Below, one piece after another: positions 16,431 to 24,328 of a DNA stretch of 64,000 nt. The first letter of the stretch is position 1; every line of letters starts with the position of its first letter. Under the pieces are notes generated by a model. That model was given only the letters and a program-made list of their open reading frames with translations, was not told the origin of the DNA and did not search any database. The position numbers and the translations under genes were made by a program. This DNA is from CAZNPU01 sp964575335 (lineage in GTDB: Bacteria > Planctomycetota > Phycisphaerae > Phycisphaerales > SM1A02). The stretch lies in contig CAZNPU010000004.1 of assembly GCA_964575335.1 (NCBI GenBank), positions 124,001 through 188,000 on the forward strand. Reading direction: 5' to 3'.

Positions 16431-17362
16431 TGAGCCTGGCTGATCGATTGCGCGCATATGCAGAGCTTGGCCGCATCTCCAATTTGCCCACGACGATCAC
16501 GAACGTTCTGGTCGGGGCTGCTGCGGGTGCGACGAGCCTGACGATTACGCCGCCGACGGGGCCGGGTCTGACGCCTTATGCGGTGCCGACCGGCGTGCCT
16601 TTGGACTGGCTTCGCATTACCACTGCATGGCTGGCTGTTGCGTGCTTTTACGTGGCAGGCATGGCGCTCAATGATGTGGCGGATGTTGCGCTTGACCGCG
16701 TTGACAATCCGCAGCGGCCGATCCCCTCACAGCGCATCTCCCGCGCAGCAGCGATTCGCTTTGCGGTCATCGCATTGCTGGCGGGGCTTGTCATTGTGCT
16801 TGCCTTGAGCATGGCGGCGCTGATCAGCGGCACGGTGCTTGTTGCGCTTCTTCTCGCCTACAACCTCCTGCATCTGAAATTCGCCGGCTCTGTGGCGCTT
16901 CTGGGGTTGTGCCGGGGCATGGTGTACGTGATTGCAGCCACCGCGATGACCTGGCCGGTGGATTGGTTCACGCTTGGCATTCTTGCGGGGGCAATGACGG
17001 TGTACACGATCTGCTTCAGCGTCATCGCGCGCAGCGAAACGCAAAAGCAACTAGACCTGCGCAAATGGCTTGGCATTCTCATACCGCTGATCGTCGCAGT
17101 TCCGGTGGTGCTCATTCGCCCAGCCGAGTGGATCTGGACCATACTGGCGCTGGTTATCGTGCTGCCGTGGTTGTCGCGCGCGGCGCCTCTGGTATTTGCA
17201 TCGCCCCCGCGCACACGTCAGGCGGTGCTGACATGGCTTGCTGGCATCTGCCTGGTTGATGCGCTGTATCTGTCGCTGCTCAATCAGCCGGTAGCGATGT
17301 TTATTGCGATCGGAGCGTTTCTGGTAACACTCCTTGCCCATCGACACGTGGCGGGAACATAA
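16427..17362 (+). CDS. eboC: EboC, UbiA-family prenyltransferase-like membrane protein
   Basis: A 311-residue membrane protein with about eight to nine hydrophobic helices. It begins with L-R-A-Y-A-E-L-G-R-I-S-N-L-P-T-T and carries the UbiA-type aspartate motif N-D-V-A-D-V-A-L-D (residues about 84-92) followed by N-P-Q-R-P-I-P-S. The second aspartate-rich motif of true prenyltransferases is not obvious. EboC belongs to the UbiA superfamily but has no known substrate. The ATG at 16427 overlaps the stop of eboE (ATGA), indicating translational coupling. The stretch 27-50 (T-I-T-P-P-T-G-P-G-L-T-P) is a loop of low conservation and may be an insertion. Confidence 0.9.
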   Translation: MMSLADRLRAYAELGRISNLPTTITNVLVGAAAGATSLTITPPTGPGLTPYAVPTGVPLDWLRITTAWLAVACFYVAGMALNDVADVALDRVDNPQRPIPSQRISRAAAIRFAVIALLAGLVIVLALSMAALISGTVLVALLLAYNLLHLKFAGSVALLGLCRGMVYVIAATAMTWPVDWFTLGILAGAMTVYTICFSVIARSETQKQLDLRKWLGILIPLIVAVPVVLIRPAEWIWTILALVIVLPWLSRAAPLVFASPPRTRQAVLTWLAGICLVDALYLSLLNQPVAMFIAIGAFLVTLLAHRHVAGT

Positions 17363-17408
17363 GCTGGTTCCAGGCTGAAAGCGTCTCAATCGCTACACTG
17401 TGTTTGCC

Positions 17409-18797
17409 ATGGCACACGCGACTGCGGTCATTCTTGTTGTTGGCTTGAACCGTTCGCTTCTGGGCGAATGGTCGCCGCGGCTGAGCGCATTTGCACAAGC
17501 CGGCTACGTGCGACCGCTCAAACCGGTTCTTCCAGCCGTCACGTGCAGCGTGCAGTCGAGCATGCTCACCGGTCTGCCCGTTTCCGCCCACGGCATTGTG
17601 GGCAACGGCTGGTACAACCGCGAACTGGCTGAAGTGCAGTTCTGGAAGCAGTCCAACCACCTGGTGCATGGCGAAAAGGTGTGGGAGACCGCCCGTCAGC
17701 GCGATCCGTCGGTGACCTGCGCCAACATGTTCTGGTGGTACAACATGTACTCAACGGCAGATTACTCCGTGACGCCGCGCCCGATATACAAAGCTGACGG
17801 CCGGAAGATTCCCGATGTTTACAGCGAACCCGCATCGCTCCGCCACGACCTGCAGCGTGAGCTTGGACAGTTTCCGCTGTTTCACTTCTGGGGTCCGATG
17901 TCATCGATCAAATCCAGTCGATGGATCGCTGACGCGTCGCTGATCGTCCACCAGCGCTTTTCACCCACGCTGGAACTCATCTATCTGCCGCACCTCGATT
18001 ACGCGCTGCAGAAGCTCGGGCCGGCGCATCCGGACATTCCCAAAGCCGTGCATGAAATCGACACGGTTGTTGGCGATCTGCTGGACTATTTCGATCGCGC
18101 AGGCGTGCGGGTCATGATCGTCAGCGAATACGGCATCGAGGCGGTCACCGAGGCCATTCACATCAATCGTCTGCTGCGCGAAGAAGGCGGCCTGCGCGTG
18201 CGCGATGAAGAATCTCTGGAACTGCTCGACGCCGGCGCAAGCGCTGCGTTTGCGGTTGCCGATCATCAGATCGCGCATGTGTACGTTCGAAACTCGCGCG
18301 ACGTGGAGCGATACGCGCACTTCTGCCGGGGCATTTCAGGCGTGGCGCATGTGCTTGATCGCACTGAACAGGCGACCATGGGCATCGATCATCCGCGAGC
18401 CGGTGAACTGGTGTTGGTCGCGCAGCCCGGCCGCTGGTTCAGTTATGACTACTGGCTTGACGACGCCAAAGCGCCTGACTTTGCCCGCACGGTCGACATT
18501 CACCGCAAGCCCGGCTACGACCCAGTGGAACTGTTCATCGACCCGACAATCGCAGCGCCTAAGCTGAAGCTGGCGTGGAAGCTGCTTCGCAGAAAACTGG
18601 GCTTCCGCACGCTGTTGGATGTGATTCCGCTCGATACTTCGCTGGTGCGAGGCTCGCACGGCCGAGTGGATATGCTACCTGAACTTCAACCGATTCTGAT
18701 CACCCAACGCGCCTTGGCGGATGCGGATACGGATACTGATGTTCTGCCCTGCGAGCGCATGCGCGATGTGATGCTGGATCATTTGTTTGGCGATTGA
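17409..18797 (+). CDS. eboF: EboF, alkaline-phosphatase-superfamily nucleotide pyrophosphatase/phosphodiesterase
   Basis: A 462-residue protein of the nucleotide pyrophosphatase/phosphodiesterase type. The N-terminal strand A-V-I-L-V-V-G-L-N leads to the nucleophile segment P-A-V-T-C-S-V-Q-S-S-M-L-T-G. Metal-binding segments follow: L-I-Y-L-P-H-L-D-Y, V-S-E-Y-G-I-E and, near the end, G-S-H-G-R-V. The ATG at 17409 is preferred to a GTG at 17400. EboF-like proteins act with the other Ebo proteins on an unknown compound. It starts 46 bases after eboC and probably ends the ebo operon; the gene at 18822 begins 24 bases later. Confidence 0.9.
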   Translation: MAHATAVILVVGLNRSLLGEWSPRLSAFAQAGYVRPLKPVLPAVTCSVQSSMLTGLPVSAHGIVGNGWYNRELAEVQFWKQSNHLVHGEKVWETARQRDPSVTCANMFWWYNMYSTADYSVTPRPIYKADGRKIPDVYSEPASLRHDLQRELGQFPLFHFWGPMSSIKSSRWIADASLIVHQRFSPTLELIYLPHLDYALQKLGPAHPDIPKAVHEIDTVVGDLLDYFDRAGVRVMIVSEYGIEAVTEAIHINRLLREEGGLRVRDEESLELLDAGASAAFAVADHQIAHVYVRNSRDVERYAHFCRGISGVAHVLDRTEQATMGIDHPRAGELVLVAQPGRWFSYDYWLDDAKAPDFARTVDIHRKPGYDPVELFIDPTIAAPKLKLAWKLLRRKLGFRTLLDVIPLDTSLVRGSHGRVDMLPELQPILITQRALADADTDTDVLPCERMRDVMLDHLFGD

Positions 18798-18821
18798 GCA
18801 ACGATACACCGGCATATTTCC

Positions 18822-19625
18822 ATGCTGCTTCTGCGTCTTGTGTCGATGATGCCTTTGTGTCTGTTGCTGGGCGCGACTGTTCCGCTGTCGCCGCGGCAGA
18901 CGCAGATTGTGCAAACCGCCATCGACGGAGCGGATCATCATGAGGAAGCGTTTCTCGCACTGGTGGAGAACGTGCAGTCATGGACTGAAGGTCCGGGCGA
19001 CGAGCCGGTGCGGCTGCAGCCAAACTACGCTGCAATGCTGGCTGAGCCTTCGCACTATCGCGGCGATCTGTGCCGAGTCTCCGGCGTGCTGCAGCAGCGC
19101 ACCGCGTTGCCGCCTCCGTCGGAGATGATTGAGGAGTGGCTTGTACGTGATGCGTCAGGCCGGCCGGTTGCGGTGTATGTGGTGAGTCATGCTGAACCGA
19201 TGGACTTCTCTGACGGCGAACATGTAGAACTGCTTGCGCGGTTCTACAAGCGCATCGACGCGATCGCGCGCGACGGCACATTGCGCAGCTACGCTGCATT
19301 TGTCGGTGCGTTTCCCAAACGCATGAGTCTGCCGGCCACGCACGCAGCCCAACCCCAGAACAGCCAACCTGATGCGCTGCTTCGATTGGGAATGATCGCC
19401 GGGGCGCTCGCAGCCATGGTGATCGCCTTTGCCGCTCTGATGATCTGGATACGCCGCACCTCTGCCGCTTCGCCGCGGCTGAGCCGGGTTCGCCCTGCGT
19501 CGGTTTGGGAAAGCGACCATGTTGCACCTGATGATGCGGATGAATCAAGCCAGCCTCCGCTTCCCGAAGACCCGGCTGAAGCCCTGGCGGAACTCAAAAG
19601 GCGAGCTGTGGCTGATTCCGAATAA
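18822..19625 (+). CDS. Hypothetical membrane protein with N-terminal signal and C-terminal anchor
   Basis: A 267-residue protein. A signal peptide (about 1-20) precedes a soluble domain, then a single transmembrane helix near residues 185-207 and a basic, then acidic cytoplasmic tail. The domain at about 70-155 (H-Y-R-G-D-L-C-R-V-S-G, W-L-V-R-D-A-S-G-R-P-V-A-V-Y, D-G-E-H-V-E-L-L-A-R-F-Y) has the strand pattern of an OB-like fold. I do not recognise a family. It starts 24 bases after eboF and ends 53 bases before aroB, so it may be carried on the same transcript. A link to ebo is not shown. Confidence 0.72.
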   Translation: MLLLRLVSMMPLCLLLGATVPLSPRQTQIVQTAIDGADHHEEAFLALVENVQSWTEGPGDEPVRLQPNYAAMLAEPSHYRGDLCRVSGVLQQRTALPPPSEMIEEWLVRDASGRPVAVYVVSHAEPMDFSDGEHVELLARFYKRIDAIARDGTLRSYAAFVGAFPKRMSLPATHAAQPQNSQPDALLRLGMIAGALAAMVIAFAALMIWIRRTSAASPRLSRVRPASVWESDHVAPDDADESSQPPLPEDPAEALAELKRRAVADSE

Positions 19626-19678
19626 GATGCTCTGCCCGACAGCGATCACCCCTTTTCTGCGCAGGCGCTCATTTCATT

Positions 19679-20788
19679 ATGCGGCAAATAGATATTGAAC
19701 TGGGTCACGCTTCGTATTCGATCACCATCGAACGGGGCTCATTGCGCGACATCGGCCAGACGGTCATGCAGAACGCTCCGCATATCCGCGCGTTTCTCGT
19801 CGCCGACGCCACTGTCATGAGCCAGCACGGCGAAACAGCCGCCAGCTCGTTGCGCGAACAGGGATACCTTCTGGCAACGCACAGCATCACCGCTCGCGAA
19901 TCGCTGAAGACCCTGGAAACGGTGCGCGAACTTTACGATGCCATGCTCGCTGCCAAACTCGATCGTAACAGCCCTGTTGTGGCGCTGGGCGGCGGGATTG
20001 TGGGTGATGTGGCGGGATTTGCCGCGGCTACGTACATGCGCGGCCTGCCGGTGATTCAGGCCCCCACCACTTTGCTGGCGATGGTTGATGCGTCGATCGG
20101 CGGGAAGACCGGCGTGAACTTTCCGCGTTCCGGCGGCGAGCCGGTGAAGAATCTCATCGGCGCATTCTGGCATCCTGCTGCGGTGGTGATCGATCCGGAA
20201 ACCCTGCGCACCCTTGAGCCGCGCGAATTCCGCTGCGGTCTGGCGGAATGCGTCAAGCACGCCATGATCGCCGACGTCGATCTGCTCACGTTCATTGCGG
20301 AGAACGCTGCTGCAATCAACGATCTTGATCTGGACGTGCTGGAAGCGCTGATCGAACGCAGCGTGAAGATCAAGGCCGCGATCGTGACTGAAGATGAGCG
20401 TGAATCGGGGCGGCGTGCACTGCTCAATCTCGGCCACACGTTTGCGCATGCAATTGAACCAATCCCCCAGCTCGACCTGCGACATGGCGAAGCGGTGGCG
20501 ATCGGTCTCATCGCCGCCATGCACTGTGCCGCAACCATGGGACGGGTGGAGGCAGCAGACCAGGAACTCATCGCAGAATTGCTCACGCTGCTGGATCTGC
20601 CGATCGAACTGCCCCAGCCGGTGCGCATCTCCACGCTGATGGAGGCGATGAGCTACGACAAGAAAGTTGCGCAGGGACGCCTGCGCCTGATCCTGCCCGA
20701 CGGCCTTGGTGATGCAGATGTCGTGCAGCATGTGCCGATAGAAGCGATCACCGCCGCATGGCGATCGGTCGGCGCAGCAGACGAGTAA
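19679..20788 (+). CDS. aroB: 3-dehydroquinate synthase
   Basis: A 369-residue enzyme converting DAHP to 3-dehydroquinate, the second step of the shikimate pathway. NAD-binding G-G-G-I-V-G-D-V-A-G-F-A-A (about 103-115) and A-P-T-T-L-L-A-M-V-D-A-S-I-G-G-K-T-G-V-N-F are characteristic of AroB. The metal ligands are Glu in L-A-E-C-V-K-H, His in N-L-G-H-T-F-A-H-A and His in R-H-G-E-A-V-A. The length fits the family. It is distinct from the eboD paralogue at 12572. It follows the membrane protein gene by 53 bases and lies upstream of the glycosyltransferase gene at 20893. Confidence 0.96.
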   Translation: MRQIDIELGHASYSITIERGSLRDIGQTVMQNAPHIRAFLVADATVMSQHGETAASSLREQGYLLATHSITARESLKTLETVRELYDAMLAAKLDRNSPVVALGGGIVGDVAGFAAATYMRGLPVIQAPTTLLAMVDASIGGKTGVNFPRSGGEPVKNLIGAFWHPAAVVIDPETLRTLEPREFRCGLAECVKHAMIADVDLLTFIAENAAAINDLDLDVLEALIERSVKIKAAIVTEDERESGRRALLNLGHTFAHAIEPIPQLDLRHGEAVAIGLIAAMHCAATMGRVEAADQELIAELLTLLDLPIELPQPVRISTLMEAMSYDKKVAQGRLRLILPDGLGDADVVQHVPIEAITAAWRSVGAADE

Positions 20789-20892
20789 CGGCAGTCGCTT
20801 CTCCGCCAGTGACTCGCACCTGAGCCGTGCAGAACGAACGTGGAGCACGCAGCGCACTTTCGCCCTGATTCTCCAAAGGAGCCTGGCCTGAG

Positions 20893-22542
20893 ATGGCAGA
20901 TATGCAGGTATCGACGCAACCTTATTTGTACAGCCCAGCCTGGCGAGTTGCGTTGATCGGAAGCTCCATGCTCGGGCTGGTATGGATTCTGATTGCCAGG
21001 ATGCTCGGTCCGAGCGACTTGTGGGATCAGACCCAGCCCAAAACCATCAGCTACACCACCGACATCATCGTGCATGGCGGGGAGCACTGGATTTTGCCGC
21101 TTGAGCGAGGCGCACTTCCCGCCACCAAGCCGCCCTTGTACAACTGGCTCGCAGTGCCGATGGTCAAGCTGCTTGGCTTCGGCAGCGAGGTGGCACATAA
21201 GTTCCCTAGCATCCTGGCTATTTGCCTGTGCTGGCTGGTGCTGGTGCGATTGGGGCGGCGGCTCGATGCAAACAATGATGGATCAGTCGGCTGGCTGGCT
21301 GGGCTGGCGCTGGTGGCGTGTTATCCGATGTTCAAGCTTGGTTATCTCGCCCGGCCGGACATGCTGCTGGTGTTGTGGATGCTCCTGGCATGGATCGCTT
21401 CAACCGCAGTGCTGGCGGATGCGAGCCGCTTGCCGAATGAAACGCCGCGATTGACTGCGCACAGCCGTCGATGGCTGGTCGCTGCATTCTGGACATGCAT
21501 TGCGCTGGCGGGTTTGACCAAGGGACCAGCGGCGCTTGCAGGAGTCCTCTACATCGTCATTGCTGCTCGAATCCTCACCGGCTCGTGGCGCGGCGTTGGC
21601 GTCATGCGGCCGGTGTCGGGATTTGCATTTGCGCTCATGATCAACGCAGCGTGGCTGGCGGCGGTGTGGCGCATCAACGCTGATCATCTGTATCAGGAGC
21701 TGTGGTACAACGAAATCTACGGGCGGGTCACAGGCGTGGGACCGGAGGGCAATCGCAAGGGACCGATGGGTTGGTTCATTGATCTGCCCAATCAACTGCT
21801 GTACTACGTCGTGCGGTTCATGCCGTGGTCACTATGCTCATTTGCCGCGATGGCTGTACTGCGGCAACAGCGCAGCAAGGCGCGCAGTGGAGATTCAACA
21901 ACGCAGAACTGGAAATCATCCTCCGCCAGCCGCTGGCTTTACGGCGCAGCAATATTCGTCATTGTTGTCATTGGCCTGTTCACACTCAGTACGGGCAAGC
22001 GGGCCGACTATATCGCCATTGCGCTCCCGCAGGGCGCGCTGCTGGCGGCATGGTGGCTGCTGCGGATGGATTCTCGCTTCGCGTTGCGCCTGCCGTGGCT
22101 TGCGCCGACCGCTGCGATCGTCGGGCTCAGCGCGATGACGATCGTCAATCAGGCTGAATCCAGCGCGCCCGTCAAGGGATTCGGCGACGCCATCAACCAA
22201 TTCGCGCAGGAAGCCGGCGCGCTTATTCGCAATGAGCCGCTGCCCGTGGCGTACTTCATCACCGGCGAGCTGCATCTCCAGGCGATGATCGGTACGAGCG
22301 TGTCTGAAGAGCGCCGCCTGCTGTTTGAGTTGTTCGATGGCGATCAACCGTTCTGGCTCGTGGCGGGGCGGCATCCGGAAGAGCCGCGCGATCCAGCCGA
22401 GCGACTTAGCCGCACGCGACAGGCTGCCAAGGCGCACTTCGAACCGCTGGTGCGGTCAGCGGTCATGAGCGGCACAGGCCTGTGGCCCGAGCAGGTCACA
22501 CTGTATCGCGTCACGCCCGGGTCAAAGCACACAGCAAATTGA
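20893..22542 (+). CDS. ArnT/PMT-like membrane glycosyltransferase (GT83 type)
   Basis: A 549-residue polytopic membrane protein of the GT-C class. The first periplasmic loop holds D-L-W-D-Q-T-Q-P-K, then G-G-E-H-W-I-L-P, L-P-A-T-K-P-P-L-Y-N-W and G-S-E-V-A-H-K-F-P-S, the pattern of ArnT-like enzymes that use polyprenyl-phosphate sugars. About 10-12 hydrophobic helices follow, and the C-terminal 130 residues are soluble. The sugar and acceptor cannot be read from sequence. AGGAG lies about 12 bases before the ATG at 20893; a second ATG at 20902 is possible. Confidence 0.88.
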   Translation: MADMQVSTQPYLYSPAWRVALIGSSMLGLVWILIARMLGPSDLWDQTQPKTISYTTDIIVHGGEHWILPLERGALPATKPPLYNWLAVPMVKLLGFGSEVAHKFPSILAICLCWLVLVRLGRRLDANNDGSVGWLAGLALVACYPMFKLGYLARPDMLLVLWMLLAWIASTAVLADASRLPNETPRLTAHSRRWLVAAFWTCIALAGLTKGPAALAGVLYIVIAARILTGSWRGVGVMRPVSGFAFALMINAAWLAAVWRINADHLYQELWYNEIYGRVTGVGPEGNRKGPMGWFIDLPNQLLYYVVRFMPWSLCSFAAMAVLRQQRSKARSGDSTTQNWKSSSASRWLYGAAIFVIVVIGLFTLSTGKRADYIAIALPQGALLAAWWLLRMDSRFALRLPWLAPTAAIVGLSAMTIVNQAESSAPVKGFGDAINQFAQEAGALIRNEPLPVAYFITGELHLQAMIGTSVSEERRLLFELFDGDQPFWLVAGRHPEEPRDPAERLSRTRQAAKAHFEPLVRSAVMSGTGLWPEQVTLYRVTPGSKHTAN

Positions 22543-22738
22543 CGCGCTGAGCGAGGTTGCTGCAGCGGCTGGCGTTTTTCCTGCAATTCAAGCCAGCAAC
22601 AGCATGGTTCCGATAAAGCAGGAGCAGGCGCGGGGCAATCGCAGAAACCGCGTCTTTGTTTTTCGTTTTTGTCATTGCCTGCACGGCAGAATGTAACGGC
22701 GCCCCGTGGCCCAGAACTGATTCGCTAAGGAAGCCATC

Positions 22739-24229
22739 GTGCGCACCATCGCGATCGTCAATCAGAAAGGCGGATGTGGCAAAACCACCACCGCCATCAA
22801 TCTTGCCGCCCTGTACGCCAAGCGCGGCATGCGCACGCTGCTGGTGGATATGGATCCACAATCGCATTGCGCTGCAGGACTTGGCGTGCCGGAATCGCGC
22901 ATTGAGTACTCCATCGGCGATGCGCTCACCGCCGACCTGACCCACGGCTTTGATCCTTCGCCCCTGGTGTGGGAAGTCTCACGCAATCTCTTTCTGGCCC
23001 CAAGCACCATGATGCTGGCGGCACTGGAAGCCCCCGGCGGCGGCCTGCACCAACTGCCCGACCGCGACTGCCGATTGGAAAAACTGCTTGGCCATATGGC
23101 CAGCCAGTACGATCGCTGCCTGATCGACTGCCCTCCCACCATCGGCCTGCTCACGTTCAATGCGTTGCGGGCTGCGCGCGAAGCGCTGATTCCGGTGGAA
23201 ACGGGCTTCTTTTCGCTTCGCGGCGCTGAAAAGCAGTGGACGACGATTCAGCGGATGATCAACCACATCGGCCGGCCGATCGCCTGCCACATGCTCGCCA
23301 CCCTGCACAATCCCCAGTCTCGATTGAGCAGCAACATCCTGCATGCATTGCAGCGGCAGTACGCTGGTCAGATTCTTCCGGTGGTGATTCACGAGCACGA
23401 GGTGCTCCGAGAAGCAGCATCCTTTGGCCAGCCGGTGCTCGAGTTCGCCCCCGACTCGTCCGCGTGCCATGATTTCGAACTGCTTGTCGATTGGCTGGAA
23501 GAGCACGCCGCCCGCCCACTGGTGGAAATCGAAGTGCTTTCGCAACGCAACGGCGCCTGGCCGAATGGAACCGATGGCGAACATCATCAGCGCAGCAGCA
23601 GTCACCATGCGCAGCGTGCGTTCCATGCGGTGAGCAGCGCAGGCGAATTGCGAGACGGCTCAATGCTGGCGGGCAGTCGCGCAGCTGAATTAGCCCGGCG
23701 AGTTCATGAACTGGCTGCCCGCAGTGCAGCGCGGCTTCAGAAAGATGCTCCAGCAGCCACTGCCCCTGTCACTGCTACTGCTGCTGCCGCTGCAACAACT
23801 GCAGCGCCTTCCGCAACGGCCCCCATCGTTGAAAACAAATCGCATCCCACACCGGCCCCCTCAGCCGCACCGCTGCGCGAATCGCAGCAGCACGATGCTG
23901 AGCCGGCCGGTGAGCAATCCTCCATGTCGCATTTATTTGGCGTGCGGCAAACCAGTCGAGGGGTGTTGTTCGTCCAGCCGCGCGACGCCGGCCGCACCAT
24001 TGCCGTCGCTGGCGATTTCAATCACTGGTCGCCCACAGCCCATCGGCTTGAATTCAACGAGCATGCCGGCGTCCATCAGGCGATTATCGAGTTGCCCGCC
24101 GGATGTCACCGATATCGGCTCGTCATTGACGGACGATGGGTTGCTGATCCGTACAATGCTCGCCAGGAATATAACAGCTACGGTGAGCCGATCAGCGTCG
24201 TCGAAGTCAAAGCAAGCGGCTTGATCTAA
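22739..24229 (+). CDS. ParA-family ATPase fused to a glycogen-binding (CBM48/AMPK-beta-like) domain
   Basis: A 496-residue two-part protein with a GTG start after AAGGA. Residues 1-265 are a ParA/MinD-type ATPase: deviant Walker A K-G-G-C-G-K-T-T (10-17), V-D-M-D-P-Q (38-43), L-I-D-C-P-P (125-130) and P-V-E-T-G-F-F-S-L-R-G. A disordered, Ala/Thr/Pro-rich linker (about 290-395) follows. Residues about 408-496 form an E-set/CBM48-like domain with V-A-G-D-F-N-H-W, R-L-E-F-N, C-H-R-Y-R-L-V-I-D-G and W-V-A-D-P, as in AMPK beta and glycogen-branching enzymes. ParA proteins position cargo, and this suggests a polysaccharide cargo; that step is inference. It lies 99 bases upstream of the 24329 gene. 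Confidence 0.92.
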   Translation: MRTIAIVNQKGGCGKTTTAINLAALYAKRGMRTLLVDMDPQSHCAAGLGVPESRIEYSIGDALTADLTHGFDPSPLVWEVSRNLFLAPSTMMLAALEAPGGGLHQLPDRDCRLEKLLGHMASQYDRCLIDCPPTIGLLTFNALRAAREALIPVETGFFSLRGAEKQWTTIQRMINHIGRPIACHMLATLHNPQSRLSSNILHALQRQYAGQILPVVIHEHEVLREAASFGQPVLEFAPDSSACHDFELLVDWLEEHAARPLVEIEVLSQRNGAWPNGTDGEHHQRSSSHHAQRAFHAVSSAGELRDGSMLAGSRAAELARRVHELAARSAARLQKDAPAATAPVTATAAAAATTAAPSATAPIVENKSHPTPAPSAAPLRESQQHDAEPAGEQSSMSHLFGVRQTSRGVLFVQPRDAGRTIAVAGDFNHWSPTAHRLEFNEHAGVHQAIIELPAGCHRYRLVIDGRWVADPYNARQEYNSYGEPISVVEVKASGLI

Positions 24230-24328
24230 ACGTCAAGATCCAACCATCCAGCGCCAATTTCGCGCACAATCGTCGAAGCCAAACACCTCTTAGCGTACAG
24301 TTCTCACTCCAGCACTGCTCACAGCGCC

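Noticed and set aside
16559..16577. GCCGGGTCTGACGCC inside eboC, resembling the repeat at 15006
   Set aside because: It lies in frame in a variable loop of EboC and matches only the core of the repeat; chance similarity is likely.
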